Below, piece by piece: positions 46,177 through 53,461 of a DNA stretch of 64,000 bases (the first letter of the stretch is position 1; every line of letters starts with the position of its first letter). The notes under the pieces were generated by a model. It worked only from the letters and a program-made list of their open reading frames with translations. It did not search any database and was not told the DNA's origin. Position numbers and translations under genes: made by a program. The DNA is taken from contig NZ_CP036175.1 in assembly GCF_003261575.2 (NCBI RefSeq), positions 5,580,001 through 5,644,000 of the forward strand, in the 5' to 3' direction. This DNA is from Klebsiella huaxiensis. GTDB taxonomy: Bacteria; Pseudomonadota; Gammaproteobacteria; Enterobacterales; Enterobacteriaceae.

Positions 46177-46472
46177 TTCAGGAGCTTCGCGAAGTATGTC
46201 GCGGCCTTTTGGAGAATAGCCAGCTCCTCTGCCTGCTCCGCAAGCTGGCGTTTAAGCCGGGCATTTTCAGCATCCAGTTCGCTTTCGCGTGCAGATGATG
46301 TCAGTTGTTGCTGTTGTTTTTTTCGCCAGCCATAGAGTTGCGATTCATACAAACTGAGTTCGCGGGCAGCGGCAGCGACGCCAATGCGTTCAGCAAGCTT
46401 CAGAGCTTCCTGGCGGAATTCGGGAGTGTGCTGTTTACGCGGCTTTTTACTGACGGTTACTGATTTAGTCAT
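46173..46472 (-). CDS. IS3-family transposase OrfA
   Basis: A 99-residue HTH protein (RKQHTPEFRQEALKLAERIG, AARELSLYESQLYGWR) ending in a leucine-zipper helix. Intact partner of the OrfB at 45322. Confidence 0.92.
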   Translation of the reverse strand: MTKSVTVSKKPRKQHTPEFRQEALKLAERIGVAAAARELSLYESQLYGWRKKQQQQLTSSARESELDAENARLKRQLAEQAEELAILQKAATYFAKLLK

Positions 46473-46518
46473 GTGAGCTACCTCTGGTTGAGAGTTTACT
46501 CACTTAGTCGCGTGTCCA

Positions 46519-47081
46519 CTATTGGCGGGTATCTGTGCCAACAGCTCTCAGGCCAAGGGCCGCGTTAAGCGCGCCAACCTGACGCTGCAGGAGCGGCTGG
46601 TTAAGGAGATGTGCCTGGAGAATATCACCTGCATTGATGCCGCCAACGCCTGGATCGAAACGTTCATCAGCGACTTCAACCACCGCTTTGCCAGACTGGC
46701 AAAATACCCGAAAAACCTTCACCGCACGGTCTAGAGAGCCACCTGGAACTGGACGACATTTTCGCCTGGCAGACGCTTCGGACGCTCTCAAAAGCACTGA
46801 CTTTTCAGTATGAAAAAATCCTTTATCTGGTTGATCCCACTGACGAAAACTCACGCATAGTCGGAGAAGAAATCCTCGCTTTTGATTATACGGACGGTAC
46901 GCTCAAATTCCGCCATGGAAACAGAACACTGAAATATCAGATGTTCGATAAGCTGGACTGCATCAGTCAGGGGCGCATCGTTGATAACAAAAGGCTTGAC
47001 GCGGTGCTGAAGCTGGCGAAGGAAAAACAGGATGAGCTTGAAGCCGCAGGAAAAAGAAAGGCGCAGCCAGAGTATGCCTAA
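46519..47081 (+). pseudogene. ISNCY-family transposase C-terminal remnant, frameshifted
   Basis: Plus-strand frame reads GRVKRANLTLQERLVKEM and NHRFARLAKYPKNLHR, then shifts at ~46726 to LELDDIFAWQTLRTLSKAL and QGRIVDNKRLDAVLKLAK with a stop at 47081. This is the C-terminal half of an ISNCY-type transposase, cut at its left by the IS3 element. Confidence 0.7.
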
Positions 47082-47453
47082 AAGGCGGGCACAGATTCAG
47101 GCTCAGCTCAGAGCCATCAATCCGGTTCTGGCTGAACCCTCTCTTTTCAAATCAAGCCTGAAAAAATGAGCTCACTGCCCTTTTTTCTTCATCAGAAATC
47201 AGCAGAAAGTGACATTTAAAACCGGGAAATCAGGGTGACATTATCAATAAGGAAAGACAGCGAGTATAATAGTTGTAATATCCGCACCTCCCCAGAACAT
47301 CTGAATTTGTCTTTGACAGAAAGAACCGCGCTTCCGGCAGGAAGCCGGCCCCCTTGAAAACTCTCTTATCCTGTTAAAAAGCCTGATATGGTTCGGAGTT
47401 AGTCGGTGTTTCCTCCGGCAATAGTGCAGTTGGCTTCACAACAGCGTACATTA
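47082..47453. other. ~370 bases: IS end then no gene
   Basis: The first ~160 bases (to about GTGACATTATC near 47240) probably are the ISNCY right end. The rest has no supported feature. Confidence 0.4.
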
Positions 47454-47807
47454 TCACATCAGATTTATGCCAAAACGGCGTAACGCACTGGCCCACAAAA
47501 AGAAAATAAGGACGGTTACGACGCAGCAGCTACCCAGCGTGATCCAAAAGCCAAATCGCTGACAGAAAACAGGGAATAGTAAAAACATAGGTAGTGTCGG
47601 CACTACATACCAGAATGTATACCACGCATGATTGGCTATTTTTTGCTGACTCTGTCCTTCCAGCTTCATCCACACGAGCACAAGCACAGTAACCAGGGGA
47701 AGCGCGGCGACAAGACCACCAAGCCGATCACTACGCTTGGCAACTTCAGAGATAAAAACAACCATTCCGGCGGTGATCGCGTACTTAATCAGTAGCCATA
47801 ACATCAT
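47454..47807 (-). CDS. DUF3147 small membrane protein
   Basis: A 117-residue protein with four predicted membrane helices (LLIKYAITAGMVVFISEV, LGGLVAALPLVTVLVLVW, WYVVPTLPMFLLFPVF, WITLGSCCVVTVLIFFLW), matching DUF3147. Its role is unknown. It is divergent from a DUF1471 gene across ~190 bases that include a CadR-like promoter, and the first codons of a second copy lie at 15608. Confidence 0.82.
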   Translation of the reverse strand: MMLWLLIKYAITAGMVVFISEVAKRSDRLGGLVAALPLVTVLVLVWMKLEGQSQQKIANHAWYTFWYVVPTLPMFLLFPVFCQRFGFWITLGSCCVVTVLIFFLWASALRRFGINLM

Positions 47808-47993
47808 AAACCCTCACTAATCCTGTAAGTTAACGGCCCTGCACCGACCTATCTCCCCAGCGCAATCCCGGTTTCGCGGTGTCTGTTACGGCCGTATTTT
47901 CTCATGCCTCGTCAGCCACGGTGAGGCTCTTTCAAGAGCTGGGTTGTATGAAAACGAAAAAACACAGCCAACAATAATTTACAAAATAACTTA

Positions 47994-48024
47994 TTGACCC
48001 TGTATTTACTACAGGGTTTTTAAT
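47994..48024 (+). promoter_or_regulatory. CadR/PbrR-type promoter of DUF1471 copy B
   Basis: TTGACC at 47994, dyad ACCCTGTA-TTTAC-TACAGGGT, -10 TTTAAT at 48019, 19-bp spacer; identical to the site at 15797. Confidence 0.8.
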
Positions 48025-48094
48025 GCACATCAACAGGTGAGACGGCGATGATGCCGGTATCACCAGATGACCAGATAACCCAAGGAATATGACC

Positions 48095-48307
48095 ATGAAA
48101 AATATCAAACTGCTTGTTGCTGCCAGTATGCTCTCCGTAGTCTCTTTCTCTGGCTTCGCCCAGTCAGTCAGTGTTACTGCTGACACACTCAGCAACGCGG
48201 AAGCGAAAATTGCCGCTATCGCCAAGGAATCCGGTGCTTCGTCCTACCGCATCACCAGTGCTGACCAGAACAACTTTGCCCGCATGACTGCAGTCCTAGA
48301 TAAGTAA
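48095..48307 (+). CDS. DUF1471 (YdgH/BhsA/McbA-type) small periplasmic protein, copy B
   Basis: A 70-residue exported protein differing from the copy at 15906 at only a few residues (for example MKNIKLLVAASMLSVVSF). AAGGA lies eight bases before this ATG. It is expected to be metal-induced with its twin. Confidence 0.88.
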   Translation: MKNIKLLVAASMLSVVSFSGFAQSVSVTADTLSNAEAKIAAIAKESGASSYRITSADQNNFARMTAVLDK

Positions 48308-48692
48308 CCCGGGACTGTACTACCCTGAACCTGACCAGTTAACGCAAGAGATGGTCGCAGAGCAAATAGCCGGACTGGCTGTCCCCCAGTGGGATGCATC
48401 TGGTTCCGCTGGCGACCTCACACGCAATCCCTCACTGTAACGTTTTCTGATCTCACCACGCTGGCCATAACAGATTGCCCTAGCCACTGCATTACGACCT
48501 TCTCTCCGGTTAAGCTGAGTCAGGATACGTCGGCGATAATACTCATCATAAATATAATTAAGAAGGTATAAATTGCTTCATTCGGCGCACTATTGTAAAC
48601 GTTTTTGGCGGGACAGGATGTACTTGTGTGTACGAAACCGAGGGCCAACAATAAATATTGATTTAATGCAAAGGCCCATATAAGATTGATTT
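48308..48692. other. ~385 bases without a gene
   Basis: The first ~115 bases resemble the downstream region of the other DUF1471 copy. The remainder leads into the riboswitch; a promoter for the fluoride operon must lie here, but none is clear. Confidence 0.4.
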
Positions 48693-48756
48693 ACAAGGTG
48701 ATGGTGCTCCACCTTTCCCAACCGCCGGTTTTTCAACACCGGATGATGGCGCCTGA
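48693..48756 (+). promoter_or_regulatory. Fluoride riboswitch (crcB motif)
   Basis: The RNA would contain GGTGATGGTGCTCCACC (closing stem GGTG/CACC), AACCGCCGG, a complementary ACCGG, and the invariant TGATGGCGCCTGA. Order and conserved bases match the crcB motif (GAUGG..CCACC, CCGCC, UGAUGGC.CCU). It ends ~34 bases before the pyrophosphatase start. I see no T-tract, so control of translation seems more likely than of termination. Confidence 0.88.
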
Positions 48757-48789
48757 TATACAGATGAAGTTGTCCTCTTATAGGCATGT

Positions 48790-49767
48790 ATGTCAGGTAT
48801 AGCTATGCAAAATAAAACCACATTACCGCTTACCGCAGAATCTCTCTCTTTTCAAAGAGATAATCCGATTTATGTCTTCGGTCATCGAAATCCTGACAGC
48901 GATGCTATTTGCAGCGCGCTGGTTGTGGCTGACTGGCTTAATTACACCGGTCGTCCCGCAACGCCCTGGCGCCTGGGGGATATCACCCCGGAAACCCGTT
49001 ATATCCTCAACGCTGCGGGTGTTTCACAACCCGATTTACTCACCGTCGATCTGACAGATAAAACCGTATGGCTGGTTGATTTTACGGATGCAGAGCAGGG
49101 ACCGTCTTCGCTGATGGACAGCAACGTCATCGGCATCATTGACCATCATCGTATTGGTACCCTTGTTACCCGCAATCCACCGGATGTCTGGGTGCGGGCG
49201 GTAGGATGCTGCGGAACAGTAATTCTCTCAATTCTCATGCATGACATTCCGATGCCGCTGACTGCCGCTCAGGCTGTGTTGCTGATGGGGGCGATCCTCA
49301 GTGATACCGTTGCGCTGACGGGTCCCACCACCACCACTCAGGATCAGGAATCCGTGGCTGTTTTGCGGGAAATCGCCGGTATCGATTATGACCAGTTTGT
49401 GACAGGGCTGCTGCGAGCCAAAACAGATATAACCGGGCAATCCGCGTCGGTTTTACTCAATCGTGACGCCAAAAATTACCGGATCCATGATGTGCCGCTG
49501 TTGTTGTCACAAATTGAGGTCCGCGACATGGCTGATATTACTCCCCTGTTGCCTGAGCTACTGCAGGAAATGGATAAAACCTGCAAGGACAGCGTGCTGG
49601 ACATGGTGATCCTGATGGTGACAGACATTACCAGCCGGAACTCCGTTTTGCTTTTTTCAGACAGCAGCCTGACAGGCTCCCGCCAGGTATCGCTGCCCGG
49701 CATGACAAGCCGGAAAAAAGAAATCCTCCCCTGGCTGACCAACCGCTTCGCTTCTTATAAGAGGTGA
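48790..49767 (+). CDS. ppaC: Family II (Mn/Co-dependent) inorganic pyrophosphatase
   Basis: A 325-residue DHH-family protein: GHRNPDSDAICSAL, LVDFTDAEQ, IIDHH and GAILSDTVALTGPTTTTQD in the catalytic domain, and a DHHA2-type C-terminal domain. It hydrolyses pyrophosphate in the cytoplasm. Enterobacterial housekeeping pyrophosphatase is family I and strongly fluoride-sensitive; a second enzyme fits a fluoride island. First gene after the riboswitch, four bases before the stress-protein gene. An alternative start is 48805. Confidence 0.9.
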   Translation: MSGIAMQNKTTLPLTAESLSFQRDNPIYVFGHRNPDSDAICSALVVADWLNYTGRPATPWRLGDITPETRYILNAAGVSQPDLLTVDLTDKTVWLVDFTDAEQGPSSLMDSNVIGIIDHHRIGTLVTRNPPDVWVRAVGCCGTVILSILMHDIPMPLTAAQAVLLMGAILSDTVALTGPTTTTQDQESVAVLREIAGIDYDQFVTGLLRAKTDITGQSASVLLNRDAKNYRIHDVPLLLSQIEVRDMADITPLLPELLQEMDKTCKDSVLDMVILMVTDITSRNSVLLFSDSSLTGSRQVSLPGMTSRKKEILPWLTNRFASYKR

Positions 49768-49770
49768 TTT

Positions 49771-50199
49771 ATGCAAATTTACCGGCATGCCTTGTTACTT
49801 GTACAGAATGAAACCGATGGTCTGCTGTTGCTTGAGCAGGCAGAACGTCTGGCAAAAGAGATGGGCACCCGTATTACTGTCGGGCATCTCAGTGCTGACT
49901 ATAGGGAACTGGATTATACCAGTGACTCATTAACCAAAGACCGTCAGTCCCGCGAAGTTATTGATGCAAAGGCAATGCTTAGCCGTCTGGTGGAGTCCAG
50001 CAGTATTGATATCAACGTCAGGTCCATCGTCAGCATCCATCGTTTCCGGGACGTTGAGGCCGTTGTTCAGCATGAAGATATCGATCTGGTCATGCTGGGG
50101 CATGAAAACCGCCTGTTCGGGGTTTTTTCCTCCTTTTCTTTCGAATTCATCAATCACCTTTCTGTTGATGTTCTGATTAAACATATTCCAGCCCCTTAA
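49771..50199 (+). CDS. Universal stress protein
   Basis: A 142-residue UspA-fold protein (YRHALLLVQNETDGLLLLEQ; ends DVLIKHIPAP), with HEDIDLVMLGHENR in place of the usual GxxGxG(9)GS nucleotide-binding motif, so ATP binding is doubtful. It is translated between pyrophosphatase and enolase with gaps of 3 and 15 bases, so it is part of the fluoride operon. Confidence 0.85.
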   Translation: MQIYRHALLLVQNETDGLLLLEQAERLAKEMGTRITVGHLSADYRELDYTSDSLTKDRQSREVIDAKAMLSRLVESSSIDINVRSIVSIHRFRDVEAVVQHEDIDLVMLGHENRLFGVFSSFSFEFINHLSVDVLIKHIPAP

Positions 50200-50214
50200 A
50201 AGAAGGTCAAACTT

Positions 50215-51501
50215 ATGAGCTTTGAAATTGAATGTATCATCGCAAGAGAAATTCTGGATTCCCGCGGTAACCCGACCGTAGAGGTTGAAGTGACTTCTGT
50301 AGGGGGCAGTATGGCCCGTGCCTCCGTTCCTTCCGGTGCCAGCACCGGCTCCCGTGAAGCCATCGAGCATCGCGATGATGACAAGACACGTTTTGGCGGT
50401 AAAGGTGTTCAGGATGCGGTCCAGTGCGTCAATACCGAAATTAACGATGCCCTGCAGGGCTACGATGTACGCCGCCAGAAAGAAATCGACAACTGTCTGA
50501 TTGCCCTTGATGGCACAGAAAACAAAGGCCGGCTGGGTGCTAATGCGATCCTTGGCGTATCGCTGGCAGTATCCCGCCTGGCGGCACAACTATCCTCTAC
50601 CCCGCTCTACCGCTATCTGGGTGGCGTCGGCGCGAATCTGCTGCCGGTTCCCTGTATGAATATCATTAACGGCGGAGTTCATGCCCGCTGGCAGGGCGCT
50701 GATTTTCAGGAGTTTATGATTGCACCATGGGGAGCCTCTTCCGTACGCGAAGCTATTCGCTGGGGCAGTGAGGTCTACCAGGCCCTGCGTCAGGTCCTGC
50801 TGGAAAAAGGTTTATCCGCCGGCGTGGGCGATGAAGGCGGTTTTGCACCGGCCGTTTCCTCAAACCGTCAGCCGCTGGAGCTTATCGTGGAGGCAATTAG
50901 CAAGGCGGGATACCGCCCAGGCGAAGATATCGTTATTTGCATGGATCCGGCCTCCAGTGAATTCTACGTCGATGGGAAATATACCCTGCGTACCGAAAAT
51001 ACCCGGCTCAGCGCCGACGAAATGACCCGCTACTATGAGCAACTGGTGAAGGATTTCCCGATAGTCCTGATTGAAGATGGCCTTGCGGAAGACGACTGGG
51101 CCGGCTGGCAGCTCCTGCACCGCGCGCTCGGCGATAAAGTTGAGCTGGTTGGCGATGATATCTTTGTGACCAATGTGAAATATATCCAGCGAGGTATCGA
51201 TGAAAACCTGGCCAATGCCGCATTGATCAAACTGAACCAGATAGGCACCCTGAGTGAAACCATCGAAGCCGTCCAGTTGTGTCAGGATAACAACTGGGGA
51301 ACCTTTATTTCGCACCGGAGCGGGGAAACCGTGGACAGCTTCATTGCAGATATGACCGTCGGCCTGCGGGCTGGTCACCTGAAAACCGGTGCACCCAGCC
51401 GTGGGGAGCGCATTGAGAAATACAATCAACTGATGCGTATTGAAGATGAATTAGGTGATGCCGCCATCTTCGCCGGTAAAGCCGCCTTCAAAAAACGCTG
51501 A
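50215..51501 (+). CDS. eno: Enolase paralogue of the fluoride operon
   Basis: A 428-residue enolase keeping the active-site elements: SGASTGSREA loop, DFQEFMIAP, GDEGGFAP, MDPASSEFY, IEDGLAEDDW, GDDIFVTN, LIKLNQIG, SHRSGET and LKTGAPSRGER. It should convert 2-phosphoglycerate to PEP. Enolase is the classic target of fluoride (fluoride-phosphate-Mg complex). The catalytic loop INGGVHARWQGADFQ differs from the usual INGGEHA-DN, which might change inhibitor binding. Normal eno lies elsewhere beside pyrG. AGAAGG precedes the start. Confidence 0.92.
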   Translation: MSFEIECIIAREILDSRGNPTVEVEVTSVGGSMARASVPSGASTGSREAIEHRDDDKTRFGGKGVQDAVQCVNTEINDALQGYDVRRQKEIDNCLIALDGTENKGRLGANAILGVSLAVSRLAAQLSSTPLYRYLGGVGANLLPVPCMNIINGGVHARWQGADFQEFMIAPWGASSVREAIRWGSEVYQALRQVLLEKGLSAGVGDEGGFAPAVSSNRQPLELIVEAISKAGYRPGEDIVICMDPASSEFYVDGKYTLRTENTRLSADEMTRYYEQLVKDFPIVLIEDGLAEDDWAGWQLLHRALGDKVELVGDDIFVTNVKYIQRGIDENLANAALIKLNQIGTLSETIEAVQLCQDNNWGTFISHRSGETVDSFIADMTVGLRAGHLKTGAPSRGERIEKYNQLMRIEDELGDAAIFAGKAAFKKR

Positions 51502-51509
51502 TTCCGTCA

Positions 51510-51538
51510 CCCTTCCCGTATGCTCAGATACGGGAAGG
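51510..51538 (+). terminator. Hairpin after enolase
   Basis: CCCTTCCCGTA pairs with TACGGGAAGGG around TGCTCAGA; no T-tract. May also slow decay of the upstream mRNA. Confidence 0.55.
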
Positions 51539-51814
51539 GGTAGGGTGGTTCTGTGAACGGAAAAATACTCATACTGTAACAGCAACGGGGATCCAGGCAA
51601 ACTGTCTGGTTTTCCTGATCGCTGATGCCTTTTTTAATATACTGCCGGATGATACCAGTGCCGTTGTAATCGCGCTGTTCATCGGGAGCGGTGCCCATCT
51701 TCTGATGCGTCACCTCCTTGACCGGAGTCCAGGTAAATCCGGGTAATCAGTACAAACAACTCAACGGGTTCAGGTCCTTCCGGTTCAGTTGTGGGTGACA
51801 GACAGGTAGTTGTT

Positions 51815-52514
51815 ATGGGGAAAATTATTTTACTCCGCCATGGCGAAAGTTAGTTGAATCGCAAAATCGTTTTACCGGATGGGAAAATGTCCCGCTGATG
51901 CTGAAAGGAGTGGAGGAAACCCGGCGCGCAGCAAACCTGATAAAACGGTCCGGAATCAGTGTGCCACTACAATCATAGATGGAGCCTGCACATCCGTTCT
52001 GAACCGGGCAATTCATTCGCTCTGGCTGATAATGGAAGCGCTGAATCAATTGTGGTTACCGGTGGACAAATCATGGCGGTTAAATGAACGTCATTACGGT
52101 GCGCTTCAGGGAATGAACAAAGATGAAGCCACTCAACAGATTGGCCAGAAAATCGTTTATCACTGGCGGAGGAGCTATCGTGGTATCTCCCCTCCGTTGC
52201 CGGATGCACCTGCTTCACTTCATCGTGAGGCACGTTATCGTCATGTGTCCCTGACGGATTTGCCGGGGGGAGAAAGTCTGGAAATGACGCAACGAAGGTT
52301 GTTGCCTTACTGGCACCACGTCATTGTCCTGCGCGTCGCCAGTGGCGAAACCATGTTGCTGGTCAGTCATGCTAATACACTGCGTGCGCTGACCATGTTT
52401 ATTGAGCAGATTGATGAAAATAAGGTTCCCGATCTGCATGTCCTGACGGGAATCCCCGTACTGTATGAAATGAATGAAAAACGGGCCATCACCGCACGTT
52501 ATTCCCTTGAATGA
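51815..52514 (+). pseudogene. gpmA: Phosphoglycerate mutase paralogue, broken
   Basis: The N-terminus MGKIILLRHGES has the catalytic His but is followed at codon 13 by TAG. A frameshift near 51860 then leads into NVPLMLKG, and another near 51970 leads into TSVLNRAIHSLW, KSWRLNERHYGALQG, LLVSHANTLRAL and IPVLYEM to 52514. This is a 2,3-BPG-dependent mutase, the enzyme before enolase in glycolysis. Stop plus frameshifts make it inactive. The ~275 bases before it (51539-51814) hold no gene. Confidence 0.85.
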
Positions 52515-52548
52515 CGGTCTGATGGTGCCCTGATTTCAGCGAGGTGGT

Positions 52549-52923
52549 ATGTACAAATCATTATTCGCGGTGGTGATAGGCGGATCGATCGGCTGTGTGA
52601 TCCGCTGGATACTGTCCATGCGTCTCAATGCACTTTTCCCCAATCTTCCACCTGGTACCCTGGTGGTTAATCTGGTTGGCGGATTTATCATCGGTATGGC
52701 ACTGGCCTTTTTTGTCCGGCAGCCTCACCTTGATCCCGCCTGGAAGTTTTTTATTACCACCGGCATATGTGGCGGTATGACAACCTTTTCCACCTTTTCT
52801 GCTGAGGTGGTGGTGTTACTTCAGAATGGCAATTATGCATGGGCTGTCATTTCCGTACTGACGCACGTAACTGGCTCGCTTCTGATGACTGCCACTGGTT
52901 TCTTTGTGATGACACTGCTGTAA
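52549..52923 (+). CDS. crcB: Fluoride channel CrcB/Fluc
   Basis: A 124-residue protein with four membrane helices and the family signatures GCVIRWILS, GTLVVNLVGGFIIG and GGMTTFSTFSAE (the Phe/Thr track of the fluoride pore). It works as a dual-topology dimer letting fluoride leave the cytoplasm. Placement behind the riboswitch operon supports the fluoride role. GAGGTGG precedes the start. Confidence 0.94.
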   Translation: MYKSLFAVVIGGSIGCVIRWILSMRLNALFPNLPPGTLVVNLVGGFIIGMALAFFVRQPHLDPAWKFFITTGICGGMTTFSTFSAEVVVLLQNGNYAWAVISVLTHVTGSLLMTATGFFVMTLL

Positions 52924-53032
52924 AAGCATATGCGCCATACACTTAACCGCGCCATGTCTCCGGCAGATTTTCATTTTATCGCCATAACAACATACCTGAC
53001 CTGCCGGGTCAGGTATTTCCGGAGAAGGGTGT

Positions 53033-53293
53033 ATGGAGATGCTCCCTGAGAATATCGTGAAGGGACTTTCCGAAGCCGAGGTGCAGACCCGGCTGGGTCA
53101 ATGTGGCTATAACGAAGTGCGTGAACAGCCTCCGGACCAGGTGCGTGCTATCCTCAAACGTCTGCTGGGTCCCATCCCCTGGATGCTCGAAATTGCGCTG
53201 GTACTTGAAGTGGTTCTGGGAAAGACGACTGAACCAGTGCGCGCTCAGACAACGACGAACCATCCATTCACCTCATTCGGAGGTCACAGATAG
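53033..53293 (+). pseudogene. P-type cation/proton ATPase, N-terminal stub
   Basis: The first ~66 residues (GLSEAEVQTRLGQCGYNEV, LLGPIPWMLEIALVLEVVLGK) match the start of P3A-type plasma-membrane proton ATPases. Similarity stops near 53230 and the frame ends at 53293, so all catalytic domains are missing. It is the truncated last gene of the fluoride segment. Confidence 0.7.
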
Positions 53294-53461
53294 TCGCTGT
53301 CTCACACGCCGAATCCCCTCCTGAGTTCACCACGATCCAGCAGGTCATGGCGGCGTCCGGCGCCATGATCCTAGCAGTCGCAACCGGCAGCGACGGTCAT
53401 CCCCATATCCGCGGGTTGCAATCATTAGTCGAAGCACTAGGCGATGATACGGCAGGACTCG
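53294..53461. other. Junction sequence of unclear origin
   Basis: Between the ATPase stub and the pump gene, one plus-strand frame reads IQQVMAASGAMILAVATGSD and GLQSLVEALGDDTAG, with composition typical of coding DNA. It has no family I recognise and runs antisense into the pump gene. Probably a fragment of another gene. Confidence 0.3.

Larger units (their letters stand above)
45311..46518 (-). mobile_element. IS3-family element (IS3 subgroup)
   Basis: A 1208-bp element with imperfect ends TGGACACGGCCCTAAG at 45311 and the complement of TGGACACGCGACTAAG at 46518. Contains two overlapping frames with the usual -1 arrangement. No matching 3-bp target duplication is seen. Confidence 0.82.
47769..48307 (+). 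repeat. Direct repeat copy B (matches 15579-16118)
   Basis: The segment from the DUF3147 start through the DUF1471 gene is nearly the same as copy A, including the promoter dyad. Here the DUF3147 gene is intact. Confidence 0.85.
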
